The notes below the pieces were generated by a model. That model saw nothing but the letters and a program-made list of their open reading frames with translations. It was not told the DNA's origin and did not search any database. From contig CALBTC010000502.1 of the NCBI GenBank assembly GCA_937967805.1, positions 1 through 9,929 of the forward strand: 9,929 nucleotides of DNA. The letters are read 5' to 3'. Source of the DNA: an uncultured Anaerolineaceae bacterium (lineage in GTDB: Bacteria > Chloroflexota > Anaerolineae > Promineifilales > Promineifilaceae). How positions within the stretch are numbered: position 1 is the stretch's first letter; every line of letters begins with the position of its first letter. Both the position numbers and the translations under genes were made by a program. Shown piece after piece: positions 1-6,223 of this stretch.

Positions 1-1
1 A

Positions 2-436
2 GTGGAACGAGAGGTTGAACCCCGCACCCTCCTCGTTCATTTCCTGCGCGATCATCTCGGCCTTACCGGTACCAACATCGGCTGCGACACCAGCCAATGC
101 GGTGCCTGTACCATTCACATGAATGGCATGGCCGTCAAATCATGCGCCACCCTGGCCGTTCAGGCCGACGGTGCTGAGATTACCACCATTGAAGGCCTCG
201 CCCAAAATGGCCAACTGCACCCCATGCAGCAAGCCTTTTGGGACAACCACGGTCTCCAATGCGGCTACTGCACCCCCGGCATGATTATGGCCGCTACGAA
301 ACTCGTTGAAAACAATCCCAATATTACAGCAGAAGAAGTACGCCACGGACTGGAAGGCAATATGTGTCGCTGCACCGGCTACGAGAACATCGTTCGCTCC
401 GTTGTGGCCGCGGCGGCTACAGGTGGAGGTGACTAA
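2..436 (+). CDS. coxS: Aerobic CO dehydrogenase-like small subunit, [2Fe-2S] (CoxS), 5' partial
   Basis: This is the iron-sulfur subunit of a molybdenum hydroxylase. In the family it passes electrons from the molybdenum centre in CoxL to the FAD in CoxM. Both clusters are visible. The N-terminal plant-type ferredoxin cluster uses C28, C33, C36 and C48 (numbered from base 2). The C-terminal helical cluster uses CGYC (C87, C90) and CRC (C122, C124), followed by TGYENIV. The frame is open to the window edge, and family members have roughly a dozen more residues before the [12 protein letters not shown] motif. The GTG at base 2 is therefore not taken as the real start. The stop TAA overlaps the coxL ATG by one base, so the genes are likely translationally coupled. 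The protein ends in GGGD, residues encoded by the ribosome binding site of coxL. The family assignment is firm; the substrate is not. Confidence 0.93.
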   Translation: MEREVEPRTLLVHFLRDHLGLTGTNIGCDTSQCGACTIHMNGMAVKSCATLAVQADGAEITTIEGLAQNGQLHPMQQAFWDNHGLQCGYCTPGMIMAATKLVENNPNITAEEVRHGLEGNMCRCTGYENIVRSVVAAAATGGGD

Positions 437-438
437 TG
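425..438 (+). promoter_or_regulatory. Strong RBS and TAATG stop/start overlap, coxS-coxL
   Basis: GGAGGTGA at 425-432 matches the anti-Shine-Dalgarno end of 16S rRNA over eight bases. Six bases lie between GGAGG and the coxL ATG at 436-438. The coxS stop TAA (434-436) shares its last base with the ATG. This fixes the coxL start and implies coupled translation. Confidence 0.8.
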
Positions 439-1323
439 GGCAATTACATGGGAAAAAGCATGAAGCGGGTCGAAGATCCGCGCTTTATTCAAGGCAAAGG
501 GCGCTACGTGGCCAATCTCCAACTGCCCAACACGGCCTACGTGGCCATCAAGCGCAGCCCCTACGCCCACGCCAAAATCAACAGCATAAACACCTCGGCC
601 GCCGAAGCGCTGGATGGCGTCATCGCCGTCTACACCGGCCAGCAGCTGCTGGATGGCGGTGTTGGCTCGCTGCCCTGCGGCTTCACCCCACCCGGTATCA
701 AAACTCCGCCGCACCACCCGCTGGCTGTCGATAAAGTGCGTCATGTGGGCGATGGCGTGGCTGCGGTAGTGGCCGAAAACGCTTACATCGCTGCCGACGC
801 CCTGGAGCTGATCGAAGTAGATTACAGTCCACTCAAAGCTGTGGTGGATGCTAAAAAAGCCATGGACGATGGTGCGCCGCTGGTGCACGACGACGTGCCG
901 CAAAATTTGAGCTTCCACTGGCCGCTTGGCGATGAAGATGCCACCAAACAGGCCATCGCCGACGCCGATCATGTAGTGGAGTTGGACCTCATCAACCAGC
1001 GGCTCATCCCCAACGCGATGGAACCACGCGCCTGTGTGGCTCAATGGGACGCCTTTAGCGAGTCGATGACCGTCTGGACCACCAGCCAGAATCCGCACAC
1101 CATTCGCCTGCTGCTGGGTGCCTTTACCCTGGGTATTCCCGAACACAAAATCCGCGTTATTTCCCCAGATGTGGGCGGTGGCTTTGGCAGCAAGATTTTC
1201 CATTATCCTGAAGAAGTGATTGTGCCCTGGATTTCGCGCGCCGTTGGCCGGTCGGCCAAGTGGGTCGCTACCCGCAGCGAATCATTCATGACGGATGCAC
1301 ACGGCCGTGATCATGTGACCTAG
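436..1323 (+). CDS. coxL: CoxL N-terminal fragment ending at an in-frame TAG
   Basis: First 295 codons of the molybdopterin-binding large subunit. The start is firm: a strong RBS sits six bases upstream and overlaps the coxS stop. It contains the N-terminal alpha/beta hammerhead region (roughly residues 15-125, RFIQGKGRYVANLQLPNTAY onward) and the first part of the molybdopterin-binding region, including GGGFGSK at residues 247-253. It then reads DAHGRDHVT and meets TAG at 1321-1323. The same frame continues with typical CoxL sequence directly after the stop. A protein ending here would lack the active-site loop, the cofactor-binding GQGHE segment and the catalytic glutamate. It should be inactive alone unless the stop is read through or the downstream half is made separately. 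Confidence 0.85.
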   Translation: MGNYMGKSMKRVEDPRFIQGKGRYVANLQLPNTAYVAIKRSPYAHAKINSINTSAAEALDGVIAVYTGQQLLDGGVGSLPCGFTPPGIKTPPHHPLAVDKVRHVGDGVAAVVAENAYIAADALELIEVDYSPLKAVVDAKKAMDDGAPLVHDDVPQNLSFHWPLGDEDATKQAIADADHVVELDLINQRLIPNAMEPRACVAQWDAFSESMTVWTTSQNPHTIRLLLGAFTLGIPEHKIRVISPDVGGGFGSKIFHYPEEVIVPWISRAVGRSAKWVATRSESFMTDAHGRDHVT

Positions 1324-1329
1324 GCCAAA

Positions 1330-2802
1330 TTGGCCCTGAAGAGCGACGGCACCATCACCGGCCTGCACGTACGTACCTGGGCTAACATGGGTGCTTATCT
1401 CTCAACATTCGCCCCTCTGATCCCCACGGCGCTGTACATTACCCTCTTCTCTGGCCTCTACAAAATCCCCAACATCTTTGGCGAATCATTTGGCACCATG
1501 ACCAACACGGTGCCTGTCGATGCCTATCGCGGTGCCGGGCGGCCGGAAGCCAGCTACATGCTGGAGCGCCTGGTGGACATGGCGGCGTTGGAATTGGGCA
1601 TGGACGCAGTCGAAATTCGGCGCAAGAACCTGATTCCGGCTGATGAATTCCCCTACCAGACGCCCGTGGCCCTGATGTACGACAGCGGTAACTACCAGGC
1701 GCTTTTTGACACGGCCGAAAAACTGTCCGACTACAAGAAGCTGCGCAAAGAGCAGGAGAAAGCCCGGAAAGACGGCCGTATCGTCGGTGTTGGCGTCAGC
1801 GGCTGTATTGAAGCCAGCGGCCCGGCTCCATCTGCGGTGGCTGTCGGCCTGGGCGCGGCGATTGGCCTGTATGAAAGCGGCGTCATTCGCGTGCATCCCA
1901 CCGGCAAGGTGGCTGTGCTCACCGGCTCCCATTCCCACGGGCAGGGGCATGAAACCACCTTCGCCCAGGTTGTGGCCGATGAGCTGGGCGTGCCGGTTGA
2001 AGATGTAGAAATCATCCATGGCGACACCGAGCGCACGCCGTACGGCGTGGGCACCTACGGCAGCCGCAGCGCCTCCATTGGCGGCAGCGCCCTGGTGAAG
2101 AGCGCCGAGAAGATTCGCGACAAGCTCAAGCTGCTGGCGGCCCACCTACTGGAAGCAGACCCGGAAGACATGGTGTACGATCAGAGCAACGGCAACGTTC
2201 ACGTTAAAGGGTCGCCCGACAAAGCCAAAGCGTTTGGCGAACTTGCTTTTGCCCTGACCACGGCCGACAACCTGCCGGAAGGCATGGAACCCGGCCTGGA
2301 AGCCATCTCGTTCTATGATCCGGCCAACTTCACCTTCCCCAACAGCGTACACATTGCCCAGGTGGAGATTGACAAGGACACGGGCGAAGTGCAGGTGCAG
2401 AAGTATGCGGCCGTTGACGACGTGGGCAAGGTGATCAATCCGCTCATTGTAGAAGGCCAGATCGTGGGCGGCATTGCCCAGGGTGTGGGCCAGGCGCTGT
2501 GGGAACATGGCGTTTACGACGACAGCGGCCAGTTAGTGAGCGGCTCCATGCTCGACTACGCCATGCCCCGTGCCGACGGCTTCCCCCACATCGAGGTAGA
2601 CCGCAATGAAACGCCCTCACCGCACAATCCGCTGGGCGTGAAGGGTGCCGGCGAAATGGGCACCATTGCCGCCACGGCCACCATTGCCAACGCGGTGATG
2701 GATGCATTGGCCCCGCTGGGCATCAAACATATCGACATGCCGCTTACGGCCGAAAAGCTGCACAAAGCCATTGCCACTGCCGGCAATGGAGGAGGTGATT
2801 AA
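1330..2802 (+). CDS. coxL: CoxL C-terminal fragment, form II active-site loop
   Basis: Remaining part of the large subunit, in the same frame as the N-terminal fragment. The first possible start after the stop is TTG at 1330, which has no Shine-Dalgarno sequence; separate translation is not supported. Numbered on the full frame it carries AYRGAGR at residues 363-369 (bases 1522-1542), GQGHET from residue 502 and the GAGE motif with E740, the expected catalytic base near molybdenum. Form I CO dehydrogenases have AYxCSFR in the loop, where the Cys binds copper. This loop has no Cys, which places the protein in the form II (CODH-like) group. Genuine CO oxidation is uncertain; an aldehyde or N-heterocycle hydroxylase is possible. 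The protein ends in GGGD, encoded by the coxM ribosome binding site. Confidence 0.85.
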   Translation: MALKSDGTITGLHVRTWANMGAYLSTFAPLIPTALYITLFSGLYKIPNIFGESFGTMTNTVPVDAYRGAGRPEASYMLERLVDMAALELGMDAVEIRRKNLIPADEFPYQTPVALMYDSGNYQALFDTAEKLSDYKKLRKEQEKARKDGRIVGVGVSGCIEASGPAPSAVAVGLGAAIGLYESGVIRVHPTGKVAVLTGSHSHGQGHETTFAQVVADELGVPVEDVEIIHGDTERTPYGVGTYGSRSASIGGSALVKSAEKIRDKLKLLAAHLLEADPEDMVYDQSNGNVHVKGSPDKAKAFGELAFALTTADNLPEGMEPGLEAISFYDPANFTFPNSVHIAQVEIDKDTGEVQVQKYAAVDDVGKVINPLIVEGQIVGGIAQGVGQALWEHGVYDDSGQLVSGSMLDYAMPRADGFPHIEVDRNETPSPHNPLGVKGAGEMGTIAATATIANAVMDALAPLGIKHIDMPLTAEKLHKAIATAGNGGGD

Positions 2803-2804
2803 TG
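2791..2804 (+). promoter_or_regulatory. Strong RBS and TAATG stop/start overlap, coxL-coxM
   Basis: GGAGGTGAT at 2791-2799 is followed by TAATG, with the coxL stop at 2800-2802 and the coxM ATG at 2802-2804. Six bases lie between GGAGG and ATG. The layout is the same as at the coxS-coxL junction. Confidence 0.8.
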
Positions 2805-3653
2805 TATCCACCAAAATTTGATTATTATCGCGCCGGTTCTACTGCGGAAGCAGTCTCGCTGGCAAAAGAACACAACGGTAAATTCCTGGCCGGCGGCCAC
2901 AGCCTGATTCCAGTCATGAACCTGCGCCTGGCCGATCCGGGTACTTTGGTTGATATCGGCCGTTTAGACATGAAAGGCATCTCTACTGATGGCGACACCT
3001 TGACCATTGGGGCTCTGACCACTCACGCAATGGTGGCCGCCTCTGGCGACGTGCCGGCCGTGCTGTCGGAAGCGGCCGGCATGATTGGCGATCCGCAGGT
3101 GCGCAACCGGGGCACGGTGGGCGGCAATATTGCCCACGCCGACCCCGCCTCTGACCTGCCAACGGTGCTGGTTGCCCTGAAAGCAACCATCCACACCGAA
3201 GGCAGTAACGGCTCCCGCACCATTAGCGCCGATGACTTTTTTGTTGATCTGTTTGCCACCGCACTGCAAGAAGATGAGATCATCACGTCTGTGAGCGTGG
3301 CCAGTGAAGGCAAGAAGACCGGCTCTGGTTACGCCAAGCTGTTCAACCCGGCCTCGCGCTATGCCATGGTCGGTGCGGCGGCCCAGGTAACGGTAGAGAA
3401 TGGCGTTTGCGCTTCGGCCAGCGTGGCCGTGGGCGGGTTGACCCCCAAGGCCACCCGTGCCAGCTCGGTGGAATCTGCCCTGGTGGGTAAGAAGCTGGAT
3501 GATGATACGTTGGCGGCTGCGGCTGCGGCCGTTGCCAACGATCTGGGTGACGACGTGATGGGTGACATGCACGCCAGCGCCGACTACCGGCGGCAGATGG
3601 CTCCCGTCTTTGTGCGCCGCGCTCTGGAAAAGGCCGCTGCTCGCACCAAGTAA
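2802..3653 (+). CDS. coxM: Aerobic CO dehydrogenase-like medium subunit, FAD-binding (CoxM)
   Basis: FAD subunit of the CoxSLM molybdenum hydroxylase. It takes electrons from the CoxS clusters and hands them to an acceptor, in CO dehydrogenases the quinone pool. At 283 residues it has the usual length. Both FAD-binding signatures of the PCMH-type fold are present: AGGHSLIPVMNLRLA (from residue 30) and RGTVGGNIAHADPASD (residues 103-118). The C-terminal third matches the CO dehydrogenase flavoprotein C-terminal domain by position. The ATG overlaps the coxL stop and follows a near-perfect RBS. The S-L-M order is the one known for form II clusters; form I operons are usually M-S-L. A terminator lies about 110 bases downstream, so coxM is probably the last gene of the transcript. 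The gene is intact, unlike coxL. Confidence 0.93.
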   Translation: MYPPKFDYYRAGSTAEAVSLAKEHNGKFLAGGHSLIPVMNLRLADPGTLVDIGRLDMKGISTDGDTLTIGALTTHAMVAASGDVPAVLSEAAGMIGDPQVRNRGTVGGNIAHADPASDLPTVLVALKATIHTEGSNGSRTISADDFFVDLFATALQEDEIITSVSVASEGKKTGSGYAKLFNPASRYAMVGAAAQVTVENGVCASASVAVGGLTPKATRASSVESALVGKKLDDDTLAAAAAAVANDLGDDVMGDMHASADYRRQMAPVFVRRALEKAAARTK

Positions 3654-3660
3654 TTTTGCC

Positions 3661-3749
3661 ACAGGCCTGTACTGAGCGCAGTCGAAGTAGGGCACAGAGG
3701 ACACTGAGATTTTGAGAGAAGCTCAGCGTTCTCCGCGCCCTCCGCGGTT
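3661..3749 (+). repeat. Patch of short dispersed-type repeats after coxM
   Basis: Several short repeat-like pieces follow one another: a 10-base palindrome ACAGGCCTGT (3661-3670); CTGAGCGCAGTCGAAG (3672-3687), which resembles intergenic repeats I recall from many Chloroflexota and cyanobacterial genomes; CACAGAGGACACTGAG (3693-3708); and a segment (3722-3749) containing the small hairpin CCGCG-CCCTC-CGCGG (3733-3747). The last segment resembles 7699-7725, differing mainly by C/T changes. The match to known repeats is from memory. Confidence 0.5.
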
Positions 3750-3762
3750 CAAATTCAAAATG

Positions 3763-3793
3763 ACCGGTTGGTTGAAAAGCCAGCCGGTTTTTT
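3763..3793 (+). terminator. Intrinsic terminator of the coxSLM operon
   Basis: A 9-bp stem pairs ACCGGTTGG (3763-3771) with CCAGCCGGT (3780-3788), with one G-U pair and an 8-base loop. It is followed by an unbroken T run (3788-3793). It lies 110 bases after the coxM stop and 87 bases before the P450 ATG. It separates the two transcripts, at least in part. Confidence 0.7.
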
Positions 3794-3845
3794 ACGTAAA
3801 CCGCATAGAGTTTTAAAAGGACTGAAGCGTGGTTGCGGTTTACGT
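3794..3845 (+). repeat. 12-bp inverted repeat in the P450 leader
   Basis: ACGTAAACCGCA (3794-3805) and TGCGGTTTACGT (3834-3845) are perfect reverse complements, separated by 28 bases. The left arm also overlaps a 10-base palindrome TTTACGTAAA (3791-3800). The element begins right at the end of the terminator T run and ends 34 bases before the P450 ATG. It may be an operator for a two-site regulator or a leader RNA hairpin. No regulator gene is in view. Confidence 0.45.
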
Positions 3846-3879
3846 TTACGGGAGGTTTAGTAACAAAGGAGTAAAAACC

Positions 3880-5295
3880 ATGGCAGTTAAACGGCCGTCT
3901 GGCCCCCAAGGCAATTTTCTCTTAGGCAGTATCAACCAATTTAGCGAGGACGAACCCAAATTTCTACTGGAAAGCGTCAAGCAGTATGGCGATCTGGTAT
4001 ATTTTCGGCTGGCGCACGTCCACACCTACCTGCTGGGGCATCCCGACTTAATTCGCGAGGTGTTGGTGACGCAAAGCGACAAATTTGAAAAGGCACCGCT
4101 GGACAAGAAAATTTTGGGCAAGTTCCTGGGCAACGGTCTGCTCACCAGCGATGGCGAATTCCACAAACGGCAGCGGCGGCTGGCCCAACCCGCCTTCCAC
4201 AGCAAGCGCATTCAAAATTACGCTGAGGTCATGGTTGATTATACGAACCAAATCATGGCAGATTGGCGGAATGACGCCGTTGTAGACGTGACAGAGGAGA
4301 TGATGCATTTGACAATGCTCATCGTCTCCAAAACACTGTTTGACGCCGATGCCATTACTGGCAGGGGCGACACGGCCGCAACTATCGGCAGCGCCATGCA
4401 CGACTTCCAGGCCGTCTCTAACCGGGATTACCAGCGCGGCTTTTCGCTGCCCAGCTGGATTCCCACGGCCGATAACCGGCTGCGCAACCGGGCGGCCAGG
4501 GAGTTTAACCAGGTGATGGAACAAATAATTGCCGAGCGGCGGCAAACGGCCGTCAACGGCCAGGTCGCCGACACGGGCGATTTACTCTCCATGCTCATGC
4601 TCTCCGTGGATGAAGACGGTGAATTTATGGACGACAAGCAGCTGCGCGATGAGGTAGCTACCCTGTTTGCCGCCGGGCACGAAACCACATCCAATGCCCT
4701 GAGCTGGACCTGGTATCTGCTGGCGCAGCATCCCCAGGTCGAGGCCAAACTGCATGAAGAACTGGACAGCGTGCTGGCCGGCCGCCAACCGACGCTGGCC
4801 GATTTGCCCAGCCTACCTTACAGTCTGCAAATTATCAAAGAGTCGATGCGGCTTTACCCACCGGCCTGGATTTTGAACGGCCGTATCGCCCTGGAAGACG
4901 CAGAAATCGGCGGCTACACCGTCCCCAAAGGCAGCACCATTTTCATATCGCCGTACGTGATGCACCATCTGCCGCAATATTTTGACCAGCCGGAAGCGTT
5001 CAAGCCGGAGCGGTTCACACCAGAATTTGAAAAGTCGCTGCCCAAGTATGCTTACATGCCGTTTGGCGGCGGGGCGCGGGTGTGTATTGGCAATGCGTTT
5101 GCTATGATGGAAGCCCAGCTCATCCTGGCTACCATTGCCCAGCGGTTTCGGCTGGAGCTGGCCACAGACAAACCGGTGCGCCACAAGGCGCAAATTACGT
5201 TAACGCCGGTGGACGGCATCAAAATGCGGCTGGTGGAACGGCCGTTTGCTGTTCCCACCCTGTCCGAAGCAGAGCCAGCTTTGGCCGCCGCCTAA
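3880..5295 (+). CDS. Cytochrome P450
   Basis: Heme-thiolate monooxygenase of 471 residues, a normal length for a soluble bacterial P450. All core signatures are present: the I-helix oxygen-activation motif AAGHETTS (from residue 264), the K-helix ExxR as ESMR (E321 to R324), the PERF segment (KPERFTPE), and the heme-binding loop FGGGARVCIG (residues 395-404) with C402 as the heme ligand. No N-terminal membrane anchor is seen. The ATG at 3880 is chosen because AAAGGAG (3865-3871) lies eight bases upstream; the frame extends back to a GTG at 3829 that has no good RBS and would run through the inverted repeat. No ferredoxin or reductase partner is encoded nearby. The substrate cannot be told from the sequence. 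It follows the coxSLM terminator and is convergent with coxG, so it is probably transcribed on its own. Confidence 0.95.
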   Translation: MAVKRPSGPQGNFLLGSINQFSEDEPKFLLESVKQYGDLVYFRLAHVHTYLLGHPDLIREVLVTQSDKFEKAPLDKKILGKFLGNGLLTSDGEFHKRQRRLAQPAFHSKRIQNYAEVMVDYTNQIMADWRNDAVVDVTEEMMHLTMLIVSKTLFDADAITGRGDTAATIGSAMHDFQAVSNRDYQRGFSLPSWIPTADNRLRNRAAREFNQVMEQIIAERRQTAVNGQVADTGDLLSMLMLSVDEDGEFMDDKQLRDEVATLFAAGHETTSNALSWTWYLLAQHPQVEAKLHEELDSVLAGRQPTLADLPSLPYSLQIIKESMRLYPPAWILNGRIALEDAEIGGYTVPKGSTIFISPYVMHHLPQYFDQPEAFKPERFTPEFEKSLPKYAYMPFGGGARVCIGNAFAMMEAQLILATIAQRFRLELATDKPVRHKAQITLTPVDGIKMRLVERPFAVPTLSEAEPALAAA

Positions 5296-5406
5296 ATGCA
5301 AACAGGTAAAATGGGCGGAGTGAGCATTTTCAAATGCGAACGGGTTCAACCAGTGCACATCTGAGGATGCTTCCACCTGAGCCAACGAAACAAAATTTGT
5401 TTGTTC

Positions 5407-6084
5407 TTAGAAAATGACAATTAGTAGAACAATAACCAGCAGAAGAACAAGGCCAATGAGGTAAGGCCAATATTGGCGTGGGATGATGTCGTTGGCCACG
5501 TCTTTGGCTACGTTCATGGCCACTTCGGTCTGGCTGGGCGGTTTGTAGGTGGGCGTTGGCTGGGCAGTGGGAACGGCCGTATCTACCACCGGCTCACCCG
5601 CTTCCTCCGTTTCTGCCGCCGGCGTGGCCGCCTGCTGCGCCGCCACCTGGGTTTGCAAATACGCATTCAACCCTTCCAAACTCTGGCGAATGATCGACTT
5701 GGCCGAGCTGTCCATCAGGCGCTGGCCCACGCTGGCAATACGGCCGCCCACCTGAGCCGTCCCTTCATATGCCATGTGCGTCTGATCACCCTGACCGGTC
5801 AGCTTTAAATTACCCTCAGCATTAACAAAGCCGGGGGCACCTTTGCCCTCGACCTCCATGTGGTAGCTTTCCGGGGGGACGATCTCCTTCAGCTTGATGT
5901 TGCCGGTGAATTTGCCCTGCACCGGGCCAACCTTGATCTTCAGGTTGCCCTTGTACTCATTTTCACCCACTTCCTCAAACCCCTCGCCACCGGGCATCAC
6001 AGACGCCAGGACATCCGGATCCTGCAGCGCCTCCCAAACCAGCTCCTGCGGCGCGTCAAAGGTGTATTCTCCTGAAATTTCCAT
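5407..6084 (-). CDS. coxG: CoxG-like SRPBCC protein with C-terminal membrane anchor
   Basis: CoxG-family protein of 225 residues. In studied CO dehydrogenase systems CoxG recruits the enzyme to the inner face of the cytoplasmic membrane. Residues 1-147 form the SRPBCC lipid-binding-type domain, opening with MEISGEYTFDAPQELVW and containing a PGGE turn (31-34) and GGRIASVGQRLMDSSAK (113-129). A Pro/Thr/Glu-rich linker (about 148-200) follows, then a purely hydrophobic tail of about 20 residues at the very C-terminus (206-225), a tail anchor. The start at 6084 is chosen because GAAGGAGA lies just upstream and family members begin at this point. The longer frame to 6165 would translate a palindromic repeat. 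The gene lies downstream of the dihydrolipoyl dehydrogenase gene on the same strand, 139 bases away. It is separated from coxSLM by the P450 and has opposite orientation, so it is not in the same transcript. Confidence 0.88.
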   Translation of the reverse strand: MEISGEYTFDAPQELVWEALQDPDVLASVMPGGEGFEEVGENEYKGNLKIKVGPVQGKFTGNIKLKEIVPPESYHMEVEGKGAPGFVNAEGNLKLTGQGDQTHMAYEGTAQVGGRIASVGQRLMDSSAKSIIRQSLEGLNAYLQTQVAAQQAATPAAETEEAGEPVVDTAVPTAQPTPTYKPPSQTEVAMNVAKDVANDIIPRQYWPYLIGLVLLLVIVLLIVIF

Positions 6085-6106
6085 GGGCGTCTCCTTCGAA
6101 ATTTGC

Positions 6107-6157
6107 CTCACGCCAAGCCGCAAAGGCCGTTTGGCGCACTTAGCGGCTTGGCGTGAG
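6107..6157. repeat. Perfect 15-bp inverted repeat upstream of coxG
   Basis: CTCACGCCAAGCCGC (6107-6121) and GCGGCTTGGCGTGAG (6143-6157) are exact reverse complements around a 21-base spacer. The element lies 22 bases upstream of the coxG start, between the dihydrolipoyl dehydrogenase stop and coxG. It lacks a following T run on either strand, so it is not a standard terminator. The arms resemble a repeat often seen between genes in diverse bacteria (from memory). As RNA it would form a strong hairpin close to the coxG RBS. Confidence 0.75.
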
Positions 6158-6223
6158 AATTGCATTCATGGTGTTGAGCTCCCGCTCATATCGTCCTCAA
6201 AAAAAAGGGGTTCCGTGCGGCAG

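Larger units (their letters stand above)
436..2802 (+). pseudogene. coxL: Whole coxL frame (788 codons) interrupted by TAG at codon 296
   Basis: Taken as one gene, the frame has 788 codons, normal for CoxL-family large subunits, with no insertion, deletion or frame change. The only defect is the TAG at 1321-1323, one base change from a sense codon such as GAG. Motifs on both sides are intact, so the damage is either very recent, a sequencing or assembly error, or a tolerated stop. TAG also serves as the ordinary stop of the dihydrolipoyl dehydrogenase gene in this window, which argues against genome-wide recoding of TAG. Confidence 0.7.

Noticed and set aside
433..1203. Long open frame of 256 codons on the minus strand opposite coxL
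   Set aside because: It is a shadow of codon bias in a well-supported gene and shows no recognisable domain. The same applies to other long antisense frames, such as those opposite coxM and the P450.
1321..1323. TAG read as pyrrolysine
   Set aside because: No Pyl machinery is visible, CoxL is not a known pyrrolysine protein, and TAG ends lpdA normally in the same window.
1330..1332. TTG as a real start making CoxL a natural two-piece protein
   Set aside because: No Shine-Dalgarno sequence lies upstream, and the split falls inside a conserved stretch rather than at a domain border.
3829..3879. GTG at 3829 as the P450 start
   Set aside because: It lacks a good RBS and the added residues fall in the inverted repeat; AAAGGAG clearly serves the ATG at 3880.
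5388..5402. AAACAAAATTTGTTT palindrome as a terminator between the P450 and coxG
   Set aside because: It has no GC pairs to form a stable stem and a one-base centre leaves no loop. GCATTT-TC-AAATGC at 5324-5337 is likewise too tight. No clear terminator was found in 5296-5406.
6085..6165. coxG start at the upstream ATG (6165)
   Set aside because: This would translate the palindromic repeat. The internal ATG at 6084 has an RBS and fits the family N-terminus.
6198..6223. T run on the minus strand after lpdA as an intrinsic terminator
   Set aside because: There are eight Ts after CCCC, but no GC-rich hairpin precedes them.
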